A stretch of DNA of 64,000 bases from an uncultured Clostridia bacterium. Its GTDB lineage: Bacteria > Bacillota > Clostridia > Oscillospirales > Acutalibacteraceae. Under the pieces are notes generated by a model. That model searched no databases, was not told where the DNA came from, and worked only from the letters and a program-made list of their open reading frames with translations. The translations under genes and the position numbers were made by a program. Shown in pieces: positions 44,922 to 53,374 of the stretch. The stretch is from positions 158,124-222,123 of the forward strand of contig CALWUW010000036.1 in the NCBI GenBank assembly GCA_944384815.1, written 5' to 3'. How positions within the stretch are numbered: position 1 is the first letter of the stretch; each line of letters opens with the position of its first letter.

Positions 44922-45368
44922 ATGGCGTCGTTAATGCGGTATATCAACCGAACCTCCCGCTGCTTCACGTTATACAGGAATAACTGCCTGGAAAACCGGG
45001 GCATCAACGGATACCAGCATTTGTATGTGATCCGTATTTGTCAGCGGCCGGGGATTTTGCAGGATGAGCTGGTTCGGGAGATCTATGTGAACAAAAGCAG
45101 CGTAGCCCGGCAGCTTTCCCTGCTGGAGCAAAACGGATGGATCCGCCGGGAACCCTGTGAGGAAGATCGCCGGCAGCTGCGGGTGTATCCTACAGAGAAG
45201 GCTATGGAGATCTTTCCGGAGGTTCTGGAAGTGCGGACCCGGTGGAACCAGGCGCTTTTGGAAGAATTCTCTCCGGAAGAGCAGCAGCAGCTTTGCGCCA
45301 TGCTGGAACGGGTGGAGAAAAAGGCGGAACGTCTTTTGCAGCCCTGTGGGAAGGAGGACGGAGAATGA
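44922..45368 (+). CDS. MarR family transcriptional regulator
   Basis: A 148-residue winged helix-turn-helix protein. The recognition region LVREIYVNKSSVARQLSLLEQNGWIRREPCEEDRRQLRVYPTE (about 50-92) has the MarR pattern with the DRR wing. Flanking helices form the dimer interface. It is the first gene of an operon with the two ABC half-transporters and overlaps the next gene by four bases, so it most likely represses the exporter and responds to one of its substrates. The wide family makes ligand prediction impossible. Confidence 0.88.
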   Translation: MASLMRYINRTSRCFTLYRNNCLENRGINGYQHLYVIRICQRPGILQDELVREIYVNKSSVARQLSLLEQNGWIRREPCEEDRRQLRVYPTEKAMEIFPEVLEVRTRWNQALLEEFSPEEQQQLCAMLERVEKKAERLLQPCGKEDGE

Positions 45369-47086
45369 AGCGGATCTTTCAGTATCTTCGCCCCAGTGTA
45401 CCCCGAATGATCCTGGGGCTGGCCATTAAATTTACCGGAACCGTTATGGATCTTTTTCTTCCCTGGATCCTGGCGTATTTGATCGATGAGATCGTGCCCC
45501 GGAAAAATATGCAGGAGATTCTGCTTTTCGGGCTACTGATGCTGGTTTGCTCCGTGATCGCCTGGGTGGGCAATGTGCTGGCTAACCGGATGGCTTCCCG
45601 GGTAGCCAGGGATACCACCCAGCGGCTGCGTCACGATTTGTTTTCCCGGATCTCCTACCTCTCCTGCCGCCAGGCGGATGAATTTACGGTGGCTTCTTTG
45701 GAGTCCCGGCTTACCTCCGATACATACAATATCCATCAGATGATCGGTATGATGCAGCGTATGGGCGTTCGGGCTCCCATTTTGCTTCTGGGCGGGCTGG
45801 CGGTTACGCTGTCCCTGGATCTGGTGCTGACGCTGGTGTTAGTAGCCACCCTTCCCTTTGTGGCCTTTGTGGTGTTTTATATTTCCAGAAAAGGCATCCC
45901 CCTGTATACCGGTTTGCAGAAATCCGTGGACGGTATGGTGCGGGTAGTGCGGGAAAACGCCTCCGGCATTCGGGTCATTAAGGCGCTTTCTAAGACAGAA
46001 TACGAAAAGAAGCGGTTTGCGGGAGTAAACGGAGAAGTGGTGCAGAAGGAAACCAAGGCCGGAAGCACCATGGCTGCCAGCAGCCCGCTGATGAACCTGT
46101 TTCTCAATGCCGGGCTGACGCTGGTAGTGATCACCGGCGCCTTCCGGGTCTGGCAGGGGGAAACGGGCAACGGCACCATCCTGGCCTTTTTGACTTATTT
46201 CACCATTATTCTTAACGCGCTTTTATCCATCAACCGGATGTTTGTGATGTATTCCAGAGGATCGGCCTCGGCCAAGCGTATTGAGGAAGTATTGGACGCG
46301 CCGGAAGACCTGGAGATCCTTCCTCGGGAGCATCAGGACAGCCCCTACCATGTGGAATTTGAAAATGTCAGCTTTTCCTATCATACCGGTAGAGCGCCGG
46401 CGGTGGAAAACATTTCCTTTGCCTTGAAAAAAGGAGAGACTTTGGGCATTATCGGCGGAACCGGTTGCGGAAAAAGCACGTTGGTGCATTTGATGATCCG
46501 TTTTTATGATCCGGACAGCGGAAAAATCCGGATCAACGGAGATGACATCCGGGGGATCCCCCAGGAAGAGCTGCACACCAAGTTTGGCATTGTTTTCCAG
46601 AACGACGCTTTATTTTCCGATACCATTGAGGAAAATATCCGCTTTGGCCGGGATCTGCAGCGGCAGGCTGTGGAGGAAGCGCTGGACTGCGCCCAGGCCC
46701 GTTGGTTTGTAGGCGAACTGGAAGAGGGGCTGGATTATCGCCTGGCTATCCGGGGCTCCAATCTAAGCGGCGGGCAGAAGCAGAGGGTGCTGATTTCCCG
46801 GGCGCTGGCGGCTCACCCGGAGATCCTGATTCTGGACGATTCCTCCAGTGCTCTGGATTACCAAACCGACGCCAAGCTGCGGCAGGCTTTGATTTCCCGG
46901 TTCCGGGATACCACCACCGTGGTAGTGGCTCAGCGGGTCAGCTCCATTCGCTACGCGGATCACATCCTGATGCTGGAAAAAGGCAAAGCTATCGGCTACG
47001 GAACCCATGAGGAGCTGATGGAAAACTGCCCGCCGTATCGGGAGATCAGTATTTCACAGATGGGAGGGGAAAACCATGGCCAATAA
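45365..47086 (+). CDS. ABC exporter half-transporter, degenerate-site partner
   Basis: A 573-residue fusion of a six-helix membrane domain (about 1-310) and an ATPase domain. Walker A GGTGCGKST is at 364-372, the signature LSGGQ at 467-471 and Walker B ends with D491; the catalytic Glu position is Asp492 and the switch-loop His is Gln523 (VAQRVSS). These changes mark the half that forms the degenerate site of a heterodimeric exporter such as TM287/288. It overlaps marR by four bases and its partner gene by 11 bases. Confidence 0.92.
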   Translation: MKRIFQYLRPSVPRMILGLAIKFTGTVMDLFLPWILAYLIDEIVPRKNMQEILLFGLLMLVCSVIAWVGNVLANRMASRVARDTTQRLRHDLFSRISYLSCRQADEFTVASLESRLTSDTYNIHQMIGMMQRMGVRAPILLLGGLAVTLSLDLVLTLVLVATLPFVAFVVFYISRKGIPLYTGLQKSVDGMVRVVRENASGIRVIKALSKTEYEKKRFAGVNGEVVQKETKAGSTMAASSPLMNLFLNAGLTLVVITGAFRVWQGETGNGTILAFLTYFTIILNALLSINRMFVMYSRGSASAKRIEEVLDAPEDLEILPREHQDSPYHVEFENVSFSYHTGRAPAVENISFALKKGETLGIIGGTGCGKSTLVHLMIRFYDPDSGKIRINGDDIRGIPQEELHTKFGIVFQNDALFSDTIEENIRFGRDLQRQAVEEALDCAQARWFVGELEEGLDYRLAIRGSNLSGGQKQRVLISRALAAHPEILILDDSSSALDYQTDAKLRQALISRFRDTTTVVVAQRVSSIRYADHILMLEKGKAIGYGTHEELMENCPPYREISISQMGGENHGQ

Positions 47087-48899
47087 CGGAGGCAGCCCTG
47101 CACCTCAGGGAAAAATGTCCGGCCCGGCAGGGCGCAGAGGAAGGGGCATGGGCGGTGAAAAGCCCAAAGATCGGAAATATGTTTTGCTGCGGCTTTGGAA
47201 ATATCTCTATCGGTATAAATGGCTGATGCTTCTGGCATTGGTGCTGACTATTTCCGGAAACCTGTTCGGCCTGGTAGGCCCCATGCTTTCCGGCCGGGCC
47301 ATTAACGCCATTGGCGGGCCGGGCAACGTGAATTTTCCGGAAGTGTTTTGGAACGCGGGGCTGATGATTGGATTTTATGCCCTTTCCTCTTTGCTTTCTT
47401 ATATTCTCAGCCTGCTGATGATCCGGTTGAGCCAGAAAATCATTTACCAGATGCGCAAGGATGTATTCGATAAGCTGATGGAGCTTCCGGTAGGCTTTTT
47501 TGACCGCACCCAGGCCGGAGATATTATCAGCCGGATCTCTTACGATATTGATACGGTAAACGCTTCTCTCTCCAACGATCTTTTGCAGATCTGCACCAGC
47601 GTGATCACCGTGGTAGGCTCCCTTTTGATGATGATCCTCATTGCTCCGGAGCTGGTGACGGTTTTCGTGGTGACCATTCCCGCCTCGATTTTTCTTACCC
47701 GGTTCATGGCCAGAAAGGTGCGTCCTTTGTTCCGCCGGCGTTCCGCCACATTGGGAGAGCTGAACGGATATGTGGAGGAAGTAATCAGCGGCCAGAAAAC
47801 CATCAAGGCCTACCATCAGGAAGCCACCATGATCGGACGTTTCGACGAGAAAAATACGGAAGCGGTCAATGCCTATTACAACGCCGATTATTACGGCAGC
47901 ATGACAGGCCCCTCCGTAAACTTTATCAACAACCTTTCTCTTTCCCTGGTAAGCGTTCTGGGAGCGGTGCTGTTTTTGTGGGGAAGGATCCTTCCCGGCG
48001 ATCTTTCCGCTTTTGTGTTGTATTCCCGGAAGTTTTCCGGCCCTATCAACGAGGCGGCTAATATTTTAAGCGAGCTGCAGTCCGCCTGTGCGGCGGCGGA
48101 GCGGGTGTTCCGCCTTCTGGATGAAGCGCCGGAGCCGGAGGACATCCCCGGCGCCCGGGAGCTGGAGGAAGTTTCCGGAGACGTGCGCATGGAGCATGTA
48201 CGTTTCGGCTATCTTCCCGGCCAGACGGTAATCCACGATTTGAGCTTCCACGCGGAGCCCGGAAGCCTGACAGCTATTGTAGGCCCTACAGGAGCGGGAA
48301 AAACCACGTTGATCAACCTTCTTATGCGGTTTTATGATCCCCAGGAGGGAAAAATCCTGGTGGACGGCGAGGAAATCACCGGATTTACCCGGAAAAGCCT
48401 GCGAAGGGCCTATACCATGGTGCTGCAGGACACCTGGCTGTTTACCGGCACGATTTATGAAAACATCGCGTACGGAAAAGAAGGAGCCACCAAGGAGGAC
48501 GTAATCCGTGCCTGCCAGGCAGCCCATATCCATGAGGCCATTCTGCAAATGCCCCAGGGCTATGACACCGTGCTGACCGGTGAAGGCTCCGGGCTTTCCA
48601 AAGGGCAGAAACAGATGATGACCATTGCCAGAGCCATGCTGCTGGATTCCAAAATGCTGATCCTGGACGAAGCCACCTCCAATGTGGATACCCAGACGGA
48701 GCAGAAGATTCAGCGGGCCATGCGGGAACTGATGAAGGGGAAAACCTGCTTTGTCATCGCCCACCGGCTTTCCACTATTCAAAACGCGGATCACATTCTG
48801 GTGGTGGAAAACGGGGATATTGTGGAGCAGGGCAATCATCAGCAGCTTTTGGAAAAAGGCGGCCTTTACGCCAAACTGTACACTTCCCAGTTCCAGTGA
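47076..48899 (+). CDS. ABC exporter half-transporter, canonical catalytic partner
   Basis: A 607-residue half-transporter with about 45 hydrophilic N-terminal residues rich in Gly, Pro and Arg, a six-helix membrane domain and a nucleotide-binding domain with Walker A GPTGAGKTT, Walker B LILDEATSNVD (catalytic Glu present) and AHRLST (switch His present). Its signature is LSKGQ, not LSGGQ. It contributes the intact Walker motifs, while the partner contributes the intact signature, so together they make one consensus and one degenerate site. The exported compound is unknown; multidrug or peptide export is typical for the group. Confidence 0.92.
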   Translation: MANNGGSPAPQGKMSGPAGRRGRGMGGEKPKDRKYVLLRLWKYLYRYKWLMLLALVLTISGNLFGLVGPMLSGRAINAIGGPGNVNFPEVFWNAGLMIGFYALSSLLSYILSLLMIRLSQKIIYQMRKDVFDKLMELPVGFFDRTQAGDIISRISYDIDTVNASLSNDLLQICTSVITVVGSLLMMILIAPELVTVFVVTIPASIFLTRFMARKVRPLFRRRSATLGELNGYVEEVISGQKTIKAYHQEATMIGRFDEKNTEAVNAYYNADYYGSMTGPSVNFINNLSLSLVSVLGAVLFLWGRILPGDLSAFVLYSRKFSGPINEAANILSELQSACAAAERVFRLLDEAPEPEDIPGARELEEVSGDVRMEHVRFGYLPGQTVIHDLSFHAEPGSLTAIVGPTGAGKTTLINLLMRFYDPQEGKILVDGEEITGFTRKSLRRAYTMVLQDTWLFTGTIYENIAYGKEGATKEDVIRACQAAHIHEAILQMPQGYDTVLTGEGSGLSKGQKQMMTIARAMLLDSKMLILDEATSNVDTQTEQKIQRAMRELMKGKTCFVIAHRLSTIQNADHILVVENGDIVEQGNHQQLLEKGGLYAKLYTSQFQ

Positions 48900-49025
48900 G
48901 CCCTGTAATCTTGTAATCTCCGGAAGTTTGATAAGGCTTGCCTGCTTTTCTCACAGAATGCGGCCTGTGGGGAAAGAAACAAAAATGCCCAAAGAAAGAC
49001 CGGTGATTTTTGTGAAGGCCATTGG

Positions 49026-49054
49026 TTGTAATTTCTTCGGGATTTTACTATAAT
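49026..49054 (+). promoter_or_regulatory. Promoter of the DUF1846 gene
   Basis: TTGTAA and a perfect TATAAT with a 17-base spacer, about 80 bases before the gene. Confidence 0.7.
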
Positions 49055-49136
49055 AATCGGGTATGTAAAAGAAAACGGAAGAAATCCCTCCCCAAGGGAA
49101 TGGGTGGGAAAGTTTGAGGAAAACGAGGAAATACGG

Positions 49137-50624
49137 ATGATGAAAACCATTGGATTTGACAACGAAAAGTATTTGGAAATTCAGTCCCGCCATATTCTGC
49201 AGCGTATTGGCCAGTTTGACAATAAGCTGTATTTGGAAATGGGGGGCAAGCTGTTTGATGATTTCCACGCCTCCCGGGTTTTGCCGGGCTTTTTGCCGGA
49301 CAGCAAGATGAAAATGCTCCTGCAGCTTTCCGAGCAGGTAGAGATCGTGCTGGTGATCAACGCCGGGGACATTGAAAAGAATAAAGTCCGGGGAGATATC
49401 GGCATTACATACGATGCGGATGTGCTCCGGCTGATCGACGCCTTCCGTGGGATTGGGCTGTATGTAGGCAGCGTGGTGATCTCCCAGTATTCCGGGCAGA
49501 CAGCTGCGGAGACCTTCCGCCGCCGCTTGGAAAGCCTGGGGGTGCGGGTGTTCCTGCACTATCCTATTGAAGGGTATCCCTCCAATATTGCCCATATCAT
49601 CAGCGATGAGGGCTTTGGAAAGAATCAGTATGTGGAGACCAGCCGTCCCTTGGTGGTGGTAACCGCTCCCGGACCCGGCAGCGGAAAAATGGCCACCTGC
49701 CTTTCCCAGCTGTATCATGAGTATAAGCGGGGGATCAAAGCCGGCTACGCCAAATTTGAGACGTTCCCTGTGTGGAACCTGCCGCTGAAACACCCGGTGA
49801 ATCTGGCTTATGAAGCCGCCACGGCGGATCTGAACGATATCAATATGATCGATCCCTTCCATTTGGAAGCATACGGGGAGACAGCGGTGAACTATAACCG
49901 GGACGTGGAAGTTTTCCCGGTGCTCAGCGCTATTTTTGAAAAGATTTCCGGATCCAGCCCCTATAAGTCCCCTACGGACATGGGCGTGAATATGGCCGGA
50001 CTGTGCATTGTGGACGATGAAGTCTGCAAGGAGGCGTCCCGTCAGGAGATCGTACGGCGGTATTACCGCACTTTGTGCGACCTGCGGCTGGGGCATGCGG
50101 AGGAAGAAGCCGTCCGAAAGGTGGAGCTTTTGATGAACCAGGCAGGAATCACCACAGATATGCGTCCGGTGGTCAAAGCCGCTTTGGACCGCGCCCAGGA
50201 AACGGAGCTTCCGGCGGCTGCCATAGAGCTGCCCGACGGGCGGATCATCACCGGCAAGACATCTTCTCTGCTGGGAGCCTCTTCGGCGGCGCTTCTCAAC
50301 GCCCTGAAAGCTTTGGGCGGGATCGACCATCGGATCCCTCTGATTTCTCCCACGGTGATCGAGCCCATTCAGAACCTGAAAATCCAGCATCTGGGCAACC
50401 GCAATCCCCGCCTGCATACGGATGAGATCCTCATTGCCCTGTCCATCTGCGCGGCTATGAATCCCACCGCCGGCATGGCGCTGAAGCAGCTTCCCAAGCT
50501 TCGGGGCTGTGAGGCCCATTCTTCCGTGATTTTGTCCCCTGTGGACGAAACCACTTTCCGCAAGCTGGGAATGAATCTTACCTGTGAGGCTAAAACCCAG
50601 ACTAAGAACCTGTATCGGCCCTGA
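49137..50624 (+). CDS. DUF1846 domain-containing protein
   Basis: A 495-residue cytoplasmic protein whose whole length fits the DUF1846 family, found in many Firmicutes. Recognisable segments are the start [57 protein letters not shown] (a nucleotide-binding-like loop) and [25 protein letters not shown]. Structures of family members exist, but the reaction is not established. GAGGAA precedes the ATG at 49137; a second ATG follows directly. It has its own promoter and a strong terminator. Confidence 0.92.
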   Translation: MMKTIGFDNEKYLEIQSRHILQRIGQFDNKLYLEMGGKLFDDFHASRVLPGFLPDSKMKMLLQLSEQVEIVLVINAGDIEKNKVRGDIGITYDADVLRLIDAFRGIGLYVGSVVISQYSGQTAAETFRRRLESLGVRVFLHYPIEGYPSNIAHIISDEGFGKNQYVETSRPLVVVTAPGPGSGKMATCLSQLYHEYKRGIKAGYAKFETFPVWNLPLKHPVNLAYEAATADLNDINMIDPFHLEAYGETAVNYNRDVEVFPVLSAIFEKISGSSPYKSPTDMGVNMAGLCIVDDEVCKEASRQEIVRRYYRTLCDLRLGHAEEEAVRKVELLMNQAGITTDMRPVVKAALDRAQETELPAAAIELPDGRIITGKTSSLLGASSAALLNALKALGGIDHRIPLISPTVIEPIQNLKIQHLGNRNPRLHTDEILIALSICAAMNPTAGMALKQLPKLRGCEAHSSVILSPVDETTFRKLGMNLTCEAKTQTKNLYRP

Positions 50625-50644
50625 AACAGAAAAACTTTGTAAAG

Positions 50645-50682
50645 AAGCCCGCTTCGGCAAAAACCGAAGCGGGCTTTTTGCA
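50645..50682 (+). terminator. Intrinsic terminator of the DUF1846 gene
   Basis: AAGCCCGCTTCGG and CCGAAGCGGGCTT form a perfect 13-bp stem with CAAAAA as loop, followed by TTTTTG. It may also stop the converging glycosidase transcript. Confidence 0.9.
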
Positions 50683-50689
50683 TAAAGGT

Positions 50690-50717
50690 GCAGAATGCAG
50701 GATACAGGATACAAAAG
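50690..50717. repeat. Short 7-bp tandem repeat, 4 copies
   Basis: gcagaat, gcaggat, acaggat, acaaaag between the DUF1846 terminator and the end of the glycosidase gene. Confidence 0.45.
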
Positions 50718-50730
50718 CGTTTTTTGCCCC

Positions 50731-52986
50731 TTATCTGGAAGAGAAATTTTCCTCCCGGTGCGCTTCCACCTGTTCGATGCTTTTATACCCATAACGATCT
50801 TCCAGGTCGCACATAGGCTCCACTTGCGCCATGGAAGCCCAGGGGATCCAGTAGGAAAAGCCGCCGGCAAATTCCATGTTGGGCGCGCCCACGCCTTCCG
50901 GAGAAAGACCCGGGAAGGCATAGCCGAAGGTGCCCTTCCAATCTGTGGCGGATTTGGAGGCGTTTTGGGCAAAAATGGCATAGTCCCTGTAATGGGTGTC
51001 CCCAGTGATCCGGTAGAGGCGGTAGTAGTACGTGGTGGTAAAGCTCATGAAATTATCTCCGCCGGCCCCGCCGAAAATGGTCACAGGGCTTTGCCCCAGA
51101 AGGGTGACCTGGCGGTAAGGATTGCCGATATAGTCTCCCTGCACCGGCACGGGATAGGTGTAGATCCAGTTTTCCGTATAATCCGCGGCGCCTATGGCTA
51201 CTTCCAGCCAGCGAGGCTCCCGGGTGACCTCATACAGCTCCAGAAATCCGTAAAACACCAGGATGCCGGCTTCTTTGTCAAATACGTTGTCGTTATCCGG
51301 AGTGCCCCCGATGTAACGGAAAGGCTTGTGCACAAATTCATAGGAAAATTCCGCTATGCGGTTGGCGCAGTCCAGATATTTATCCGCGCCGGTTTCCTGA
51401 TACATCCATACAAAGAAACGAAGGATCTGCGGGGTGCCTCCTTTGTCTGGATGATGCACGGTTCCTTCCCAGGTATAAGCCCGGGCGAAAGAACCGTCCT
51501 CTCCTTGCAGGGAAAGGAATTTATCCGCCACCCGGATGCAGAAATCCAGCCACTGTGGGTGGGGATTCCCGTGTTCTTTCTCCAGCTGGTACGCCTTCAG
51601 CACAAATTCGCAGCCGTCAGCCACCATCCGGGTAAAACTGGGGTAATTGCGGAAACGGGGGACCAGCGGGTCATACCAGGTCATGGGGATATCCTGGGGG
51701 CTTAAAGCGTTTTCCACCCAGAACCGAAGGATCTCCCGGCCTTTGTGCAGGAAGGATTCCTTGCCCCGGCGATACCCTTCCCGAAGGAAATGATAGCCGA
51801 TGGAAACCTGCTGCCCCACAAAGCCGAACTGGTAGCTGATGGAATCGATGCGCCCGTCCAGGCCTACGGAAAACGGCACGCCCATGGCGCCTCCGTAGGG
51901 TTCACAGTAACGGTCCAACAGATCCATATGGGCCTGGTAGATCCGTTCCAGATCCGCTTCCACCTTAGGCGGCTGGATCCAGTCAAACCCCAGTCGGTAG
52001 GAATTGCGCATGGCCATGCGGAAGCCGTCGTCCCGGGAAACACAAATGCCCAGCGTATAGCTGTGGGACATTCCCGTCTCCAAAGGATGGGCCTTGTAAT
52101 TCCAGTCCAGATCTTTATCCACGTCCGCCTGGCGGGGATGGTTGGCGGAATGCTTGATGGGGGATGTGTGATAATTTCCCTCGCTTCCGGGGTAGCAATA
52201 GCCCAGGCTGGGCACAGGTTTCTTTTTGATTCCCAGGGAACCGAACTGAATTTTTTCGCTGACCATCCGCCCGGTGTGATCCAGTCCGGCTTCAGAAGGG
52301 GAGGAAAGCTCCGGGTTCAGATGGTATAGAGCCAGCCAGGCACCGGTGCGCTCTTTCTGTATGGCCATCATAGGCAGGGGCAGGGCCATTTCCCGGATGT
52401 AGAAATAGTCATGGGAATAATCGCTTCCGAAGGTGTGGCCATACGCCTGGGACCTTTCGTCGTTAAAAGGACAGTCCCCCACGGTTTGCCGGTTCTTTTT
52501 GTACCAACGGGCCGGGGCAAACACATCATAGTCCATCAGATTGACGGTGTCCGGATCATACAGGGAAAAACGGGTCATGAAGCCGCATTCCTTGATGTTT
52601 TCCGAGAGCACCTCAGCGGTTCTGGAAAAGCAGAACCCCCGGCCATCGGGGGAAACCCGGTAGCGGTCGGTAAATTCCACGCTGGCGCCGTGGATGGTGG
52701 TCACCACAGCGGAGCAGAAAAGCTCCTCCCCTTCCAGGGAAACCCGCCCATAGGGACTGGAATACTCCTGGCGTGGATCGTGGGTCCAGCGATCATCGTA
52801 CCGGTCTTCGCTGAAGGAACGATAGCGATAGATACGGTCCAGCACGATCAATTCCGCCGGGCTGCGGTTTAAAAATTCCGGGCTGCCGTCTTTGGAAATG
52901 GCAATTCCGTAACCGGAATCCTCTGAGCCGGTAACGGAAAGGACGCAGTCCTGCGCCTTTAAAAAAAGGCCGGATACAGTTGTCAT
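50731..52986 (-). CDS. Putative cytoplasmic six-hairpin-type glycosidase
   Basis: A 751-residue protein without signal peptide or membrane segment. The first 290 residues are beta-rich; from about 330 on, repeated helical segments rich in aromatic residues (RYCEPYGGAM, ISYQFGFVGQQVSIGYHFLREG, EGTVHHPDKGGTPQILRFFVWMYQETGADKYLDCA, EAGILVFYGFLELYEVT) resemble an alpha/alpha six-barrel as in six-hairpin glycosidases. I cannot place it in a named GH family and saw no certain catalytic pair. Intracellular breakdown of an imported oligosaccharide or glycoside is a guess. AAGGGGAG precedes the ATG at 52986. Its leader contains six 11-bp repeats. Confidence 0.6.
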   Translation of the reverse strand: MTTVSGLFLKAQDCVLSVTGSEDSGYGIAISKDGSPEFLNRSPAELIVLDRIYRYRSFSEDRYDDRWTHDPRQEYSSPYGRVSLEGEELFCSAVVTTIHGASVEFTDRYRVSPDGRGFCFSRTAEVLSENIKECGFMTRFSLYDPDTVNLMDYDVFAPARWYKKNRQTVGDCPFNDERSQAYGHTFGSDYSHDYFYIREMALPLPMMAIQKERTGAWLALYHLNPELSSPSEAGLDHTGRMVSEKIQFGSLGIKKKPVPSLGYCYPGSEGNYHTSPIKHSANHPRQADVDKDLDWNYKAHPLETGMSHSYTLGICVSRDDGFRMAMRNSYRLGFDWIQPPKVEADLERIYQAHMDLLDRYCEPYGGAMGVPFSVGLDGRIDSISYQFGFVGQQVSIGYHFLREGYRRGKESFLHKGREILRFWVENALSPQDIPMTWYDPLVPRFRNYPSFTRMVADGCEFVLKAYQLEKEHGNPHPQWLDFCIRVADKFLSLQGEDGSFARAYTWEGTVHHPDKGGTPQILRFFVWMYQETGADKYLDCANRIAEFSYEFVHKPFRYIGGTPDNDNVFDKEAGILVFYGFLELYEVTREPRWLEVAIGAADYTENWIYTYPVPVQGDYIGNPYRQVTLLGQSPVTIFGGAGGDNFMSFTTTYYYRLYRITGDTHYRDYAIFAQNASKSATDWKGTFGYAFPGLSPEGVGAPNMEFAGGFSYWIPWASMAQVEPMCDLEDRYGYKSIEQVEAHREENFSSR

Positions 52987-53004
52987 ACATATTCTCCCCT
53001 TTAC

Positions 53005-53070
53005 GCAGTGATTTTTCGGTGGCCTTTCGGTAGTCTTTCAGCGGCCTTTTGGTGGCCTTTGGGTGATCTT
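53005..53070 (-). repeat. 11-bp tandem repeat in a 5' leader, 6 copies
   Basis: On the plus strand: gcagtgatttt, tcggtggcctt, tcggtagtctt, tcagcggcctt, ttggtggcctt, tgggtgatctt. It fills the leader between the promoter at 53078 and the glycosidase ribosome binding site. Confidence 0.8.
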
Positions 53071-53077
53071 TGGCTTC

Positions 53078-53105
53078 ATTCTACCACCAACGGTATAAAA
53101 AGCAA
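53078..53105 (-). promoter_or_regulatory. Promoter of the glycosidase gene
   Basis: On the minus strand TTGCTT and TAGAAT are 16 bases apart. The transcript would start at the edge of the 11-bp repeats. Confidence 0.55.
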
Positions 53106-53248
53106 CAAAAACTTCTTTTGTTTTTCCGGAGTTTATAAAAAAAGTGTTTGCTTTGGGAGAAGCGAAAAGGAATGAAAAAAATTCCCGGGGAATAGTTTCC
53201 AGTTTACCGGGTATTCTAGTAAAAAAATCAGGGTGAAACACCGGGCGT

Positions 53249-53285
53249 CCGGCAAGAACGTTTTTCGTTTAAAACGGTTTGCCGG
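53249..53285 (+). other. Hairpin upstream of the GH18 gene
   Basis: CCGGCAA and TTGCCGG enclose AACGTTTT/TAAAACG. It lacks a T-tract, lies about 90 bases before the start codon, and may be a leader structure. The rest of this 388-base divergent gap holds the glycosidase promoter and repeats; I could not place the GH18 promoter. Confidence 0.45.
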
Positions 53286-53374
53286 TTGATCCGGAATTTT
53301 TCGGATTCCCTGAGAATTTCAGCCCGGGAAATTCCGTCAGGAAACCGGGGATGGGGCAGAAAGGGGATATACGC

